A stretch of DNA of 64,000 nt from Desmodus rotundus (GCF_022682495.2 NC_071398.1:29577426-29641425); one strand, 5' to 3'; positions 1 through 12,962 are shown, counted from the first letter of the stretch. The notes: generated by a model not told the origin, from the letters alone. Numbers and translations are program-made.

Positions 1-1009
1 ATCTGCCCTCTAGTTGGCTTATCTCAACATGCGTCTTTTTCACTGTAAGACCCATGGTTGCTACGTGGTCTGTATGGATCTCTCAGGGTAGGCTTGAATC
101 CTTCCACCAAAACACCCCTTTCCCCCGATGGTAAACAGTGGACTTTCCAAGTCCCACAGGGAATGTGGGGCTGGCCTTGGAGTTACATAAACCGAGCTGC
201 TCTGAGCTCAGTAACGGCACCAGATCCGAAGAGTGCCAAATGCCGGATGAGGTCATCGCCATTCCATTCCCATTTTGCCTTTCCCAAACACTGCAAGGAG
301 CCTGCCCACCAGGCAAGTCACATATTAAATGTCAGCCTAAAAGGGCCCTAAATCAAGTCAGGTCAGGTATTTAAGCTTCCTAAATCTTGGCTGCAGCTTT
401 GAACGTTGGCAATTGGCTTTTGTTTCCTTCAGAGGGCTTCTGATTGTTTTGGCAGCGTCTTTGACTTCGTCTCCAACATCAATTCTTCCTGAACACCCCC
501 AAAAGGAAATAAATATGCACAAAGCAGGTATTTGTTCTTGTTCAACAATCTGGTCACTCAGAAGTGAGAACTCAGGACTGTAGTAAGCCCAGCTGTTCCC
601 CTGGAGGAGGACCTGACGCCACCAACCTCAGCAGCTGCCCCAGCTGCCATGGGTGCCACTGGAAGTGGGTCCTTGACTGCCAAGGAGGTCAATGGTCTGG
701 CCCATGTAATGTTCTGGCAGAGGACAGGCTTCGTTCACCTTGATGTGGGCGTACTGAGAAAGTCCCAACCCTGTATAGGGCAGACCCAGTCAGAGGAGGA
801 TGCAATGGGTGGATTAGACCAGAAAATCTTGAAAGTTCCCATTAAATCTAATGTTATTAGAGTCAAGTGGTATAGGTGGGTGAATGGGCAGTGACCTATG
901 TCCACTGCCTTCACTTTCCAAGACAGTCTGTGAAGCACATGTGCACATAGGTCAGCACTGAGCAGGCCGCCATGCCCAGTGGACCCTCAGGTGGCTGCCT
1001 CAGTTGCTG
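1..1009. other. Unassigned sequence
   Basis: No gene and no repeat I can name. Short frames on both strands lack splice-flanked or family-like features. Confidence 0.6.
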
Positions 1010-1047
1010 CTGCCATCATCATCATCATCATCACCATCATCATCACC
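1010..1047 (+). repeat. (CAT)n microsatellite
   Basis: CATCATCATCATCATCATCA with CAC interruptions. Confidence 0.9.
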
Positions 1048-3218
1048 TATCTGGTGTTCTGGGATGTTCAGATGCAGCTAACATTCAGGACAGTTAGTGA
1101 TCCTTCTAGAGCTGACACACTATCTCTCCCTCAGTGAACACAAAAATTGTGTTTTATGTTGCCTGTTTTGGTTTTCACACTGATGACACCCCTTTGTATC
1201 AAATCCCTATACCTTCTCCATTAGCACATGGGTGCATGCAAACAGCTTATAGACAATGCGGAAAATGGTGATAGAGTGAGGTGTCTCTTTTATCATTTCA
1301 TGGGTGATTCTGCAGGCAAGTTGTATTGTATGAGTACAAAATACAATCAAGGAAGCAGACAAGTAGCTCCCTGCTTTGACTACATCCTGTTGCCTGTTTG
1401 TGGAGTGTCCCCATTTGCTGAACTAAGGTGCCAAGTATCCAGTGTATTTTCTGCACACTGGCAGGTGGGAGTGAGGGGGGTGGATTTCTCCCTTTAGACT
1501 CTAAGCCAATGTGATATATTTTGACAGAATTATATTTATATTTTAAATCTTCTTTCTACTTCTTACTCATGTGCACAAAGACCTTTCAGACCATCATAGA
1601 ACAAAAGAAGGAATAAGGAAGAATTTTTGCAATGTATACATGTATCGACAACATTAAGTTATATATCTTAAGTATATATAATTTTATGTCAGTAAGCAAA
1701 GGGTGGTGACAGAAGGAGAAGCAAACCCTCTCAGAGCACCAGGTCCCACTTCCTTCTCCTGAAATCTGAAACGAAGAGTTGAAAGAGTGAAGAAAATATG
1801 ACTACAGGGTCATGGAGTTAAATCAAAGTCTTTGGTGCAAATCATAGGCCCCCCCAAATCTCAGGGTGGCCATGTAATTAGTTGTCCAAACTGGAGTCCA
1901 TTTGAGAATGAAAGGAGACATAAAAACCAATTAGTAGACATTAATTAGTTAACAGTTGCCTCAACTTAACTGTTCCAGCCCAACTGGGACTTAGGGTCAT
2001 CGTACAAATATCAGACCTTGGGCTCACTGATCTATAACAAATTCACTGAAGAACAAATGAGAAAAATAAGGACAATATCAGTACGCTCTTTCTTGGGAAG
2101 GTCTGTTCTGCATCTGTGGTGGTCTTCCCACTTTTTGTGTGTGCTAAAAATCTTCTTTTCAAAATAAATTAATTGGGGTACATAGAGATTTGTTGTTTTT
2201 TATAATCTGTTTGCCTGTTATTTTTCAGGTACTTAATTGATGCGACAAAAGTTGGTGAACCTATGTCAAGCCACCCAGATTTTATTTTAATTTCCTGGTT
2301 TCTGAAGTGCCCCAATCTGGACTACTTATCTGGCCTCTCTAGCTGACTAAGAAAAGGACACTCCCTGGGTATCATTTGGTCAGCTGCCCCACATCCACAC
2401 CATTCTCAGAACCACCCATCCCCTCAGTCTTGATTCATTATTTCCTAAACTATTGTCTATTATTAGTTATAGCTTGGATGCCCAAAACCACTAGAGAAGG
2501 TCAAATCCCGTGAGTCCCCAGGAGCAGCACCCGCCACACACAGATTATCCCATCCACAGTCCTCCCCCACCCCAAGCAGTGGCAGCCCCTCCATCATCAC
2601 AGACACTGGGATTTGTCTCCGAACCATCTGGCATGCATCGCTATGCAAAGCATGTCCCCACTGAGGGAGCCCATGGTCAGATTGCTATCTCACGACCCCA
2701 TGTTGGGTTGCTGTTAGTTTTAAAGACAGCTCATTCAGCCACTGCAGGGAACTAATTTCTTTTCAACAAGGCTGCTGCCCCACCTCTGCAGCACCCATCC
2801 TGAAGTTAAGGGAAGCCAGACAGAGATAGAGGAGGTGGGGGTGGGGGAACTCTTATTAGCACAATTTCTAGGATCAAAGTCTTTTATGACCTGAAAGATC
2901 CAGGCTGTTAGATTATAAATTGGGGTTTAATTAGAGCCTTGTCAATCAACTTCTATCCCTGCCTTGGTTTAGGCAAATGGTTCTTACTTTGGTAAGTCAT
3001 TAATTAAGAGTTTTGGAGAACACAAGCTCAGGTTTTTATGTCAAGCAGAGAAGCAGATGTGAGTGATTTTCCACTCTTAGAAAGAGTGGGTTTTTTTCTC
3101 CCTCTTTCAGGAGCAAAGATGCATTTCATTTGCTTCAGAAAAATAAGCAGAGATATGGAGGTTTAAAAGCCTTGAAGTATCCCTGTCTTATTAATTCTGG
3201 GGCAAAGATGAAGTCACA
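1048..3218. other. Unassigned, partly AT-rich sequence
   Basis: AT-rich around 1,500-1,700 and 2,140-2,300. I see no recognisable repeat or coding segment. Confidence 0.6.
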
Positions 3219-3390
3219 ACATAGTCTAGAGGTTAAAGAGCCTGAGGTTTGTGCTAACTGCCTGACTCTGAGATCTAACTCTGGCACCAATAACCTCGAG
3301 TGAGCTGTTTGGCTTCTCCAAGCTTCATGCCACTCGTCTCTACAATGAGAGTAGTGATAGTATCTAACTCATGGAGTTGTCATTAAAGTT
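3219..3390 (+). mobile_element. MIR SINE
   Basis: AGTCTAGAGGTTAAAGAGCC, CTGAGATCTAACTCTGGCAC and TCATGGAGTTGTCATTAAAG follow MIR order from the tRNA-like head to the core. Confidence 0.7.
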
Positions 3391-3640
3391 ATTCTTTCAT
3401 TCAACTACTATTGATCAATCACGTACTATGTGACAGTCACTGGACTAGTCGCTGGACTGGAGTCCCATTGTCAATAATGCAGGTAAAATCCCTTGTGGAG
3501 TTTACCTCTGGGCAGCAGAGAGAGGGAGGAAATAATAAACCAATAAACAAATGAACACATTGATGTAATGCCCAGTAGAGGTGAGTTCCATGAGAAAAGA
3601 ACTGAGTAGAGAGTAAAGAGAAAAAAGGGAGGTGCAAATG
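3391..3640 (-). mobile_element. L2 3' region, antisense
   Basis: ATTCTTTCATTCAACTACTA, ATCACGTACTATGTGACAGT and AAACCAATAAACAAATGAAC are reverse L2 landmarks. Its left edge meets a MIR. Confidence 0.6.
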
Positions 3641-3688
3641 CATGTTGAGGGGTTAGCATGGTGCCTGGCACACCAGTGGTCAAACACA

Positions 3689-3811
3689 GATGGTGATGAT
3701 GCTGATGGGGGGGGTAGTGTTAACATGATGACGATGATCATGGCAATGGTGGCAGTATCGGTGGCAATGATGACGATAGTAACAGTGATGTCAATGATGA
3801 TGACAGTGATC
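3689..3811 (+). repeat. Degenerate GAT/GGT trinucleotide array
   Basis: Repeated GATGATG, GACGATGATC and AATGATGATG units; frames in both directions through it are artefacts. Confidence 0.8.
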
Positions 3812-4994
3812 CCTGAAACTCCCCAGCACACCAGATCCCTTCCTTCCTGTCTTTCCATCTTGGAAACAACCCTTCAACGATTCTAGTTATTGGAGTGAGG
3901 GAATGCCAAAATTATGCCTACTTTTTCTTTCTTCACGTTCAGCACTTTCCCTTAGATTTAGCCAAAGGTTTTGGAATAAGCATTCAACTAGACCTTTATT
4001 TAAAAGCAACACACATGCACAACCCAAGAAAGCATCCAAACTGGAAAAGAAAAGGGTTCTTTGTGTTTTGCTACTTGGCAACAAGCTCTTCTTAAATCAG
4101 AACAAGACTGATTCCATGTAGATAGGAACTCTTGGAACCAGCTTTCCTTACTGCCCTGAGCCACAGATGGCTGAGTGCCCCTCAGCCACACCTGTGCCTT
4201 TTATTAAATCCTGGGAGGGAAGTTCTTGGGCCAGGTTGTTCCATTACTAATTTAGCACTGCAAAGCAAAACAGCAATGAGGAATGAACTTCCCTTGGCTC
4301 CCTAGCCCTTTACGATCAGTGATCACCCCTTGGCAAAATAAAAATGATGGTCATTTCCCTGTATCCCAGTGACAGCTCTGTTCCAAGGGCATTTCTGGCT
4401 TCATCCCAAATGTGAGGCCATTGTGTTCATCTAGTTTTGGACAAAATCCACGTATTTACCATTGAGAATGAAGTCAGGCTAACCTGGACAATGAATCACT
4501 CCCACCCCTCTCTCCCCCAGTCTCCGTGAGTGAAGGGGAGAAGGTAACCGATGATGAAGAGGCTCACTGAGGGAATCCCGTGCACTGCTGCTGCTGCTTG
4601 TCCAGACGCATCGCACAGTGAAAGCAGGTTTCGAAATTAAGGGTCACTCAAATTATGCTGTTAACTAACTTTATACTAAGAGGAAGGATAAAAAGAAAGT
4701 TCCATTACTTGGGGATTTTTTGGAAACATTTCTAACACACAAAAATAAGAATTCATGGATTGTTCTGAGTTAGTTCACAGGCGTGAAAGGAGAATTCAAG
4801 AAGCAAGTCACAGAATGGCCAGAAACCTGGACAGCTCTAGGGCCCTGGTGGGCAGTCTGTTCTCAGAGGCTGTGGTCAGAGTGAGTGACTGCCAACCATT
4901 TCTAGCCTTTTGGGCCATCGACACCAGAGTCCAATTCCAGGGAGGGAAGAGCTAATCAGGGTGAGTGACATGCCCACTCATTGGCAATGGCAGA
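3812..4994. other. Unassigned sequence
   Basis: Overlapping short frames at 3,890-4,190 on both strands look like chance. No named repeat recognised. Confidence 0.6.
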
Positions 4995-5405
4995 TGTATT
5001 CGTCTGCTTGGGCTGCCCTGAAAAAGTGCCAGAGAATACCACAGACTAGGAGCTTAGACAGCGGACATTTTTCTCACAGTCTGGATACTGGAAGTAGTCC
5101 AAGATCAAGGTGTTGGCAGGGTTGGTTTCTGGACAGAGCACTCTCCTTGGCTTGTAGATGGCCATCTTCTTGCTGTGTCCTCACATAGCTTTTTCTCCAG
5201 GTGGAGAGAGCGGGGGGAGAGGGGGAAGGAGAGGGAGAGGGCTCACTTCTCTTCCTTCTTATGAGGACACTAATTCCATCAGAGCAGGGCCTCACCCTTA
5301 TGACCCCATCTAACCTTACCTCCTGAGAGGCACCATCTCAAGATACAGTTACACTGTAGGTTAGGGCTCTGACATGGGAATTTGGGTAGGGGACACCAAT
5401 TGTCA
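4995..5405 (-). mobile_element. MLT1-like solo LTR (ERVL-MaLR), antisense
   Basis: Reads GTATTCGTCTGCTTGGGCTG, then ACTGGAAGTAGTCCAAGATC, CCTTGGCTTGTAGATGGCCA, CTTCTTATGAGGACACTAAT and GGTTAGGGCTCTGACATGGG, the order seen in reverse-complemented MLT-type LTRs. A purine-rich insertion expands it near 5,205-5,240. Chance frames across it are not genes. Confidence 0.7.
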
Positions 5406-6034
5406 ATGAGGGGAATTGGCTTGGTGAATAACAAGTCAATTGGAACGTGGAGGGTGGACGCTGGGCACACATGCCCACACCTACCAGAGAGACTAGGGGA
5501 CACCAGCTAACACAGACGTCAGGGTAAAGATGAGCTGGTGCCATCCTCTCAGAGGCTCACAATGGGGGAGAATGACTGCAAACAATGGTCATACAAATAG
5601 GAGTGGCCGAGCCGAGGGGTGGGAGTGCAGGGAGAGGGGCTTCGTTGTGCTGACAGGGTAAGGTGGGGAGGGTGCAGGGGGCATGTCAGGCCTGAGTCTG
5701 AGCATGAGTGATGTCTCCCAGGGAGCCACTGAGTGAGTCTGGCTAGCCCCTTGTGGACCTTTGGGGGATGCTGTCCTCTTGCTATTGTGGACTTGGGCCC
5801 CCACTGGCCCTATGGTGACCAGACACAGCACTCCCATCGTGGGAGGGCTCCAAGTCTTGCTTTTGTGAATCCCAACTTTTCAGGCACCCAGACAGCTCCT
5901 CTCCCTGCTGCCCTCCCCCACGCCAGCCAGAAACATCCCTTTTCACCCCAATCAACACTTATGTGTCCCATGTCCCATCCTGGAATACGGTGTCACAGGA
6001 AGGCACAGACCAAGATTTGGGGACCAGGGCCACA

Positions 6035-6125
6035 TCACTTAGGAGCTGGGTGACTTGTGTAAGTGACCTCACCCCTGCAAGGGTTCCTTTGTGTCACCTC
6101 CATAGTGAGGACAGCAGGGTGCATC
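6035..6125 (+). mobile_element. MIR fragment
   Basis: GCTGGGTGACTTGTGTAAGT and GTCACCTCCATAGTGAGGAC resemble the MIR core. Short and diverged. Confidence 0.4.
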
Positions 6126-6237
6126 CTTCCTAACTCACCAGCCTGATGTTAGGGTCACAGCTGACCACAGAAGGAAAACCCTTTGCTAAAGGACTGGGTG
6201 TGGGCTGGGAGGGACAGAGCGAGCTATGGACCCTGGT

Positions 6238-6485
6238 ATTTAAAAAAAATTTTCTATTACAATTGACATTTAACATTATATTATCTTTGTTTCAGGTGTA
6301 TTGTATAGTGGTTAGACAATTATATAATTTATGAAGTGATACCCCTGATAATTCTAGTATCTACCTATTAACATACATGGTAATTAACAATATTATTGAC
6401 TCTATTCCCTATGCTGTACTTTATATTCATGTGACTGTGACTTCTTATTCCATTCACCTTTTTCACTTGCAACCACCACAGCATT
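6238..6485 (-). mobile_element. Old L1 3' UTR fragment, antisense
   Basis: TTTCAGGTGTATTGTATAGT, TTATGAAGTGATACCCCTGA and TATTGACTCTATTCCCTATG match landmarks of reverse-complemented old L1 3' UTRs in placental mammals. An A run near the left end may be part of the old tail. Confidence 0.5.
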
Positions 6486-7180
6486 GGCCCAAGCAGCTTG
6501 GCAAGAATTTAAGAGGAGCAGTCATCTGGGGGGCTGACGGGATCAAGAGTTCAGGTCTGAACATGAGAAATCTCCAAAGCCAAGAATCTGAAGGAGTAAA
6601 TCTGAAAGCACAGAGAGAGTGCCGAGCGGGGTGCCTGGCACCTGGAAAATACTCACACCTATTAACCATTTGGCAGATTCTGGAATACCTCTCGGTGGGC
6701 AGGGCTCTACACCCCTTGCCCTGCTCGACACCACCTTTTCATTATCGTCAGCCTCCTTGCATTTAGAGTGAAAGGTCTGGGAAATATGAGCTGCGCCTCG
6801 ATGCAGACCGTCCCAGGCCGTCCGGGGAAGATCAATGTCTTGTTTGAAGGGTGAGCTCGCAGGGTTCACGCCGCCCACGCACTCTGAAACCTGATCGTTA
6901 CCGTGTCTTTTATGAAGATGGAATCCCTGGCAGGTGATTATTTTTGCTGTCCCTCTTCATATCAAACATGCTAAAGATCAGTCACTTGTTAAGGGCCAGC
7001 TGTTGACAAGGAAGGCTGGAAGGCAGCAGGCAGAGCTTCCTGCTGCTCCCTCTAGGATCAGATTATGCTAAGCAGAGAGTCTCTTCAGCCCAGAGCTGGG
7101 GCCACAGACAACCTGGGAGTGGGGGAGCGGGGGCGGTGCTGGGCTCTCTGGAATGCCAGTAAACAGGCTGCGCCTGTCTC

Positions 7181-7465
7181 TTGGTTTGATGAGCTCCCAC
7201 TAACCTTTCAACTGAAATGTCACTTCTTCCAGGAAACCCTGTTGACACCTGCCCACCCCCACTCTGTACTCCCATGGCAGCACCTACCCCTCTCTTTCCA
7301 ACACTTGGAATTCTTGCTATGATTATTAATCATCCACTAATTGTTCAGTGCCCACCTTCCACATGACCATGACCTTCCTAGGGAGGACGATCTGTGTCTC
7401 TTTGGAGTCATTAAACCCATCCCAGAGCCTAACACCTGGTAGGAGATCAATCAGTACTGATGGAT
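7181..7465 (+). mobile_element. L2 3' region
   Basis: CTTTCAACTGAAATGTCACT, TCCAGGAAACCCTGTTGACA, CAGAGCCTAACACCTGGTAG and GAGATCAATCAGTACTGATG match the L2 3' end in order. Confidence 0.65.
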
Positions 7466-7709
7466 TGGCTGTTGACAATCACATGGGCAGAATGCAATGG
7501 GGAAAGCTGGGTTTATGGGCACGTAGGGGTACAATCATCACTCTCTGCCATTTTGACCTAAGAGATGAAAACAAAGACAAAAAAACCTAGATGACAAATG
7601 TCTGCAAATAGTCTAAAATCACTGCTCCAATCTGTGGGCTACAGATGTTGGAATGGGAAAGGCACGAAATTGTTCTAAGGGATATGTGAATTCACATTGG
7701 ACTGGGTAG

Positions 7710-7990
7710 TACCTTTATTTAATTTTTTATTATGAAAATTTATATACATAAGTAGGCAAATATCTAATGAGCTCCCACCTACCTCCCAACCACATCTGAC
7801 AGGGTGGGACTTCGCCATGCTCCCAGATGTCATGTCATTTCTTCCCTACATTCTTCAATGTACATCTTTTTTAAAGTACAGACATTTTCTTACAATAGCA
7901 GCAAAAGCATCTTTAGAGAAACTATTCTGTTTTACCCATATGAATTGGATTATTATTATTTTAAGCACATGCTATTGCAATGATCAATTT
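7710..7990 (-). repeat. Possible old interspersed repeat, family uncertain
   Basis: TTTTTTATTATGAAAATTTA and CCCAGATGTCATGTCATTTC resemble an old antisense mammalian repeat (L1-like), too decayed to name. Confidence 0.3.
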
Positions 7991-8305
7991 TCTAAAATTA
8001 AGAGTCAGAAATTCTCACAAGGCATTTTTGTCATGCCATTTTCTTAATTCACAGATATTAAAAGTGCAGTGGCTATTCCGAAGGCTCTGTGATTTTTTTG
8101 ATATCATACATGAAAAGGATAGGAAACTCTGATATGAAACTTTATCTCAGCACAACCAGTATTTCTCCACAGGTACACTCCTGACAGAAATTGCAAAGGG
8201 AACATACCAGAGAGGCTTAAATGTCTTTACATTGTTTCTTTTGCTATCCCCCTGTAGAACTAACTGTTCTAGCAGAAAGCTGAGATCAGACAAAAAGTGG
8301 CAGGA

Positions 8306-8480
8306 GGCCTTGGCTGGGTAACTCAGTTGGTTAGAGCATCGTACCAATATGCCAAGGTTGCGGGTTCAACCCCTGGTCAGGGCACATAGAGAGACAACCA
8401 ATGAATTCATGAATAAGTGGAACAGCAAATCAATATTTCTCTCTCTTCCCTAAAAAATAACTGACACATAAATAAATAAG
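8306..8480 (+). mobile_element. Ves-type tRNA-derived SINE
   Basis: Begins GGCCTTGGCTGGGTAACTCA (A-box region) and has a B-box-like GGTTCAACCCC followed by GGTCAGGGCACAT, a CT-rich segment and an AATAAATAA tail. The flanks share GTGGCAG (8297-8303 and 8481-8487), a probable short target-site duplication. It is mobilised by L1 enzymes in bats. It is diverged from the others, with a short central part. Confidence 0.85.
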
Positions 8481-9189
8481 GTGGCAGCAAGGTGGCACCT
8501 GCTGTGGCTGTACCACAGAATGTGTTCAGGGTGAGGTCAGTTCAGAATGGACTTTGGTTTCCAAGTTGTTGAGAAAGATGGATTTGGACATTCAGTGTGT
8601 GAGATATTTAACAGCTAACTCAGTTCTTGTAGTACTCTGCTACTTGCCAACTATGTGGCATTACAGATCTTCAGTTTTGTCACTTTCAAAATGAACATAA
8701 GAATTCTAACCTCCCTGATCCCTCTCCTTAGGGTTAAAGACCCCATTGAGATAGTCTAGAGGTATTTGTAAGCTGCTGAGTGTGCTGCACATTTTCAAGG
8801 GCACACAGAGTTTCCACTTTGCTCCACCCTTTGTAAAGGTTCCTTTTCGTCGCTGGACATCTTGGAGCTTTAGGGAACAACCTGGCTACTCCTTGCATCT
8901 CACCCTTTACCCTGCTCTTTTGTCAGCATCTCATTGGGAGCTGTCCCCACCCCAAGCCAGAGCATCTGGACCCAACTCGAAGGACCCAATCAATCAGTGG
9001 CTTTGCCCAGGACACACCAAACACCTGCACCAGTGGATCACTTTCCTCACTAAAAGACCACATGGCCATCAAACGTTTGGAGCCAAACACCCACCCTCAG
9101 CACACAGCTCAACAACCGCTTGCCTCATGTGGCAGTGGCATCTTCCCAGGGCAGGTACAGGCTTGTCCCTATTGCTGCTCAGTCTAGCA

Positions 9190-9360
9190 CAGCAGTTTTC
9201 AATCCTGGCTTCTCAGTTCTCATTCTAGAATCACCTGGGGAGGTTTCTGAAAGGACCCACATCCAGGCCTCACTCCAGAGATGCTGGCTTGGAACCTCTG
9301 GCATTGGAGTCTGAGCACCGGTGTTTGCTGGAAGTCCCAGGTCACTCTGCTGAGACTAGC
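9190..9360 (+). mobile_element. MER5-like hAT element
   Basis: Opens CAGCAGTTTTCAATCCTGGC and carries AGAATCACCTGGGGAGGTTT, both typical of MER5-type non-autonomous hAT elements. The right end is degraded. Confidence 0.55.
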
Positions 9361-9869
9361 TGGCTAATCAAGCGACTGCTCAGAGCAGCCAACTTGCCTG
9401 TTCAGGTCACTGAAAAATGAGTCAGCCACATCAGTCATTTGATGAAAATCACTCCTAACCAAAAAATAACTAAATGAAAGTTTATCCAGAGACATGTGGA
9501 GATCGACTCACAGTGATTGAACAGACCACCACTGGCCTCCAGTCCCCAGTGGAAGCGAGTCTAGGGGGATGAGTCACCCGTGAGGACTTGGCTGCCTCTT
9601 GTCCACGTGGAGTGCTACCTGGTGACCCTGTCTGGCTAAAGGACAAGAGATAAGCTTTGTTCCCAAGCTAGTTTATGGCCTGGATATCTGGGTTGTTTCT
9701 CTGAAGTGTTCTGCCAGGACTAAAATCATTTATTGGCTCAGCTGTTCTGACAGTTGTCGAGGCTTTCTCAAACCCCAGGAGCTGTGCTCGGTCACAAGGA
9801 CAAATTAATTTCCAGGACTTATTCATTGTCTTCAGGTGGGGGAAAATTATGGGAATGTAATAATTATAG

Positions 9870-9975
9870 CTATAATTTATTGTGTCTCATTTATGCTAAG
9901 TATTCAGCTAAGACCTTCACATCTGATTCCTATAGCAATTCTGGAATCTGTGAATTGTTGGAGTCAGGGAATCAG
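9870..9975 (-). mobile_element. MIR fragment, antisense
   Basis: TTATTGTGTCTCATTTATGC, TAAGACCTTCACATCTGATT and CTATAGCAATTCTGGAATC fit reverse MIR. Confidence 0.4.
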
Positions 9976-10199
9976 GTGAAACATTGGAGGTAGTGGGTGG
10001 TGATGAGATGGTTGGAACTACAGAGGGAGTATAGTCATTGGTCCACATGCTCTTGGATTTGACCATGGAAGGGATGGATAAGAGCTTTGTCTAGGCTCTG
10101 AGAGGCCAGGGTGCTTGGATCAGTCACAATTCTTCATCATTATCAGAACCACCAATAGGGAGGACAGAAGTGGGTTTACAGAGTGAGAAATATGGCATA

Positions 10200-11430
10200 A
10201 GAGAAAGGTATCTATATAAATCAGTGGGCAAAAGGTTGGGCTTTGGTAAATAATCCTAAGAAATTGGTTATCTAACAGGAAAAAATAAGTTACATTTTTC
10301 AGATCATTTACAAAAATAATTTCCAGATGGTTAAAGATCTATAAATGTGTGAAGCAAGGTTTTAAAGCTTCTGGAAAAAAGTATAGGTGACCATATGGCA
10401 TTCAGGTACTGAAAAATTTTTAAATAAGATTGAAAATTCTCAAACTGTGAAGGATTAGTCAGTCAAATATGATGCTGTTACACATTACTGCATGCTAAAT
10501 AAAGTGAAGAGATGATCGTCATGCTGGAAAATAACCTTTGCAATGCATACATGTGGCAGAGAATTAGTATTCAAACTACATAGAAAGCATGCCTATTGAT
10601 CAATAAGAAATGAACAACAACTCAGTAGGATAAAAGGAGCAGAGGCTATGAACCAGCACTTCACAAAATAGGAAACCCTTCTGACCCAAATGAGGTACCA
10701 TCCCTCACTCATCAGTTTGGAGAAATCAAACTGTGGGGTGTTGAGGCACTCTGGGAAGTTCAGATGTTGGTACCACCACTTGAGAACAATGTCAGTCTCT
10801 GCTGATGTCCAGTATGAGCATCCCTTCTAGCCAGGATGGCCCTCTAAGTCTACACCCAACAGGAGCTCCCACCCACACATGGGAGGGCCCCTTGCAGCTG
10901 TGGGAGTGGCAGTAATATCTTTGAAACAATATAGATGTCCTTCAACAGGAGAGCTAATAGCTAAATCGGGAACATTCATTCAACAGTACACTTCAGAGTG
11001 GTGAACTTGAATCACAGAGCTACAGTATCACCATGGATGAATCTCGAACCGCAATGTGGATCCAAGCAGAGAAATTTGCAGAATGAAATGTGCGATAGGA
11101 AGCCATTAATATACAACATAAACACAAGCAAAATAACACTTTCTACTGCTTATGGATGAATCCCCAGGTGGCCAAAATAGAAAAACATGGAAAGGAATGA
11201 CAGATAACAAAATCAGGACAGTGGTCAACTCTCAAGAAGGGAAGAGGGACAATGTTACCAGGGAGCAATATAGAGCAGATTTCCAATGCATCTGTAATGT
11301 TTTCTTTCATACAATACTATCAGAATAAACAATGGAAAATGTTCACGTTGGCTAAAGCTAGTGTGAAGTATGTGGTTATTGGTGACTGCATTCTCTGTGC
11401 TCATCCATATGCTTTAAGTATTTTATATTT
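10200..11430 (+). mobile_element. Old L1 3' half, sense, heavily decayed
   Basis: Plus-strand landmarks run in L1 ORF2 to 3' UTR order: GATCAATAAGAAATGAACAA, CACTTCACAAAATAGGAAAC, AATGAGGTACCATCCCTCAC, AATATAGATGTCCTTCAACA and ACCATGGATGAATCTCGAAC. The frame is wrecked by indels. A HAL1-type relative is possible. Confidence 0.5.
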
Positions 11431-11734
11431 TGAAAAGACCAGACAACATTTCTATGTCATTGAGCTGGGCTTTAGACTCTAGATCTCTCAGATTTTAGAT
11501 CCAAAGGATTTTGTACACGTCTCTGTGGAATGCTATTCCCCTGGACCCTTCATTCTACCTTGCTAAAATTCATTTAGTTTATTAACATTTACTAAAGCAC
11601 TTCCTAAATGCCAGGTCCTAAGCTGTGGGTTTTAGAGATGCATTGGGCATAGTTGTCTACTATCTTTTGCATCATTGCTTTTTCACCCATCTCATGAGAA
11701 TAGCTTCTGAGCTCGTGAATGCTACGGTGTGATG

Positions 11735-11885
11735 AAACGGTTTGTCTTCGGACAAGGATTTATGAAACGTGCGTAGGTCTGTCGCACAACAGTGTGTGTA
11801 TAGTTAACACTGTTGCACTGGACACTTAAAATTGGTTAAAGTGGTAAATTTTGTGGGGTGTGTTTCTTACCACAATGTTTAAAAC
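11735..11885 (+). mobile_element. Old L1 3' end, sense
   Basis: TAACACTGTTGCACTGGACA, CTTAAAATTGGTTAAAGTGG, TAAATTTTGTGGGGTGTG and TTACCACAATG form the terminal segment of old mammalian L1s. It may belong to the same insertion as 10,200-11,430. Confidence 0.6.
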
Positions 11886-12470
11886 TAGCATGTAGAACGA
11901 GGTTAAGCACAGAGCCTTGTGGCAGGCTACTAGAAGACTCCTCTGCAGATCCACTTTGCCATCCTAGTAGGTGCGTGCATGCCTCTACACACTACGTTTC
12001 ACACATGGAAATGTAGCTCAAGTTTTAGATGGTTGATTCAGGAAAAAATATCCAGAAGCATCTCGAAGCATTTTTAAATTATTTGCTGAATTAGTAGACA
12101 GAAACAAGTTGTGTGGCATCAATGTTTCTGTCTGTTGTGAAACCCAGCGGACACACAGCCTTCTTTCTCCCATCTTCACTTTCCACCTGGCTCAGAGGTT
12201 TGCACCAGGCATCCTGAGACCCACACCCGGTTTTCATTTCTCTTTCTACTTGACAACAAAATCTCCCAGAGCAACAGTTCTTCCTTCAGTTGCCTCCTCT
12301 CTTTTCCTTCTTCGCATTTTTACTTTTCTACCACTCATCTTTTCCTGTTTGTTTTGGTTTTTTTCTTTGCTATGCTGCTCCATCAATGTTTAGTTTCTAA
12401 ATATTTTGTTTCTAAATTGCTGTTCTTGTACTGCTCAGCCAAAATCACTTGTAAATTTGTTCATTCACCA

Positions 12471-12642
12471 CAGAGGTTCTCAGCCCTGGCTGCAAGTAGA
12501 ATCACCTGAGAAGCTTCTAAAAGGTACCCCGGCCCCAGCACCGACCAGTTAAGTCACAATTTCAGGGGGTAGTTCCAGGTGTGGATATTCGTCAAAAGCT
12601 TCCCAGAGGATACTAGTGTGCAGCCAGGACTGAGAGATGCTG
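12471..12642 (+). mobile_element. MER5-like hAT element with visible terminal inverted repeats
   Basis: Left end CAGAGGTTCTCAGCCCTGGC and right end TGCAGCCAGGACTGAGAGAT are imperfect inverted repeats; AGAATCACCTGAGAAGCTTC and GGCCCCAGCACCGACC lie between them. No transposase sequence is present. Confidence 0.7.
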
Positions 12643-12724
12643 ATTGCATAGATATTAACTAAATCCTTTAATGTACCAGGGCAGGAGGAGGGTTTCTAGA
12701 GGAGTAATAAGGAGGCCTTCCTGG

Positions 12725-12962
12725 AAAAGGTGGCATGTAACTGTGTTGGTTGCATTTCCCAGAGCACAACAGCAACACCCATTCACCAGCTCCTATGTGA
12801 CAAGGACCTGGATGGTCTTTATCACAGGGTCATGTCTACTACTCCCCACCTGGAATCTGGTCAGGCCCATAACTGCTTTGATCAGCAGAATGATGGAAGT
12901 GGAACTGTTCTGACTCCTGACCCTTAACCAAGTTCTGCCTCCTCTCCTGGTAGTTTCTGTCC
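12725..12962 (+). mobile_element. Old MaLR-like LTR, first part
   Basis: Sequence such as CACCTGGAATCTGGTCAGGC and GATCAGCAGAATGATGGAAG resembles the 5' half of mammalian MLT1-like LTRs. The second half appears to resume near 13,690 after an L1 insertion. No coding sequence remains. Confidence 0.45.

Larger units (their letters stand above)
5406..7180. other. Unassigned sequence apart from the MIR and L1 pieces listed
   Basis: 5,406-6,034 and 6,486-7,180 hold nothing I can name; 6,880-7,020 is balanced in composition and non-repetitive. Confidence 0.5.
8488..10199. other. Unassigned sequence between a SINE, a MER5-like element and a MIR
   Basis: A 148-codon frame at 8782-9228 runs into the MER5-like element and shows no domain I recognise. 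Confidence 0.5.

Noticed and set aside
3502..3886. Overlapping hydrophobic and Met/Val-rich frames on both strands
   Set aside because: They fall in a GAT/GGT array and an antisense L2 piece.
8306..8400. tRNA gene
   Set aside because: A- and B-box-like motifs are present but belong to a Ves SINE with an A-rich tail and flanking duplication; no proper acceptor stem pairing seen.
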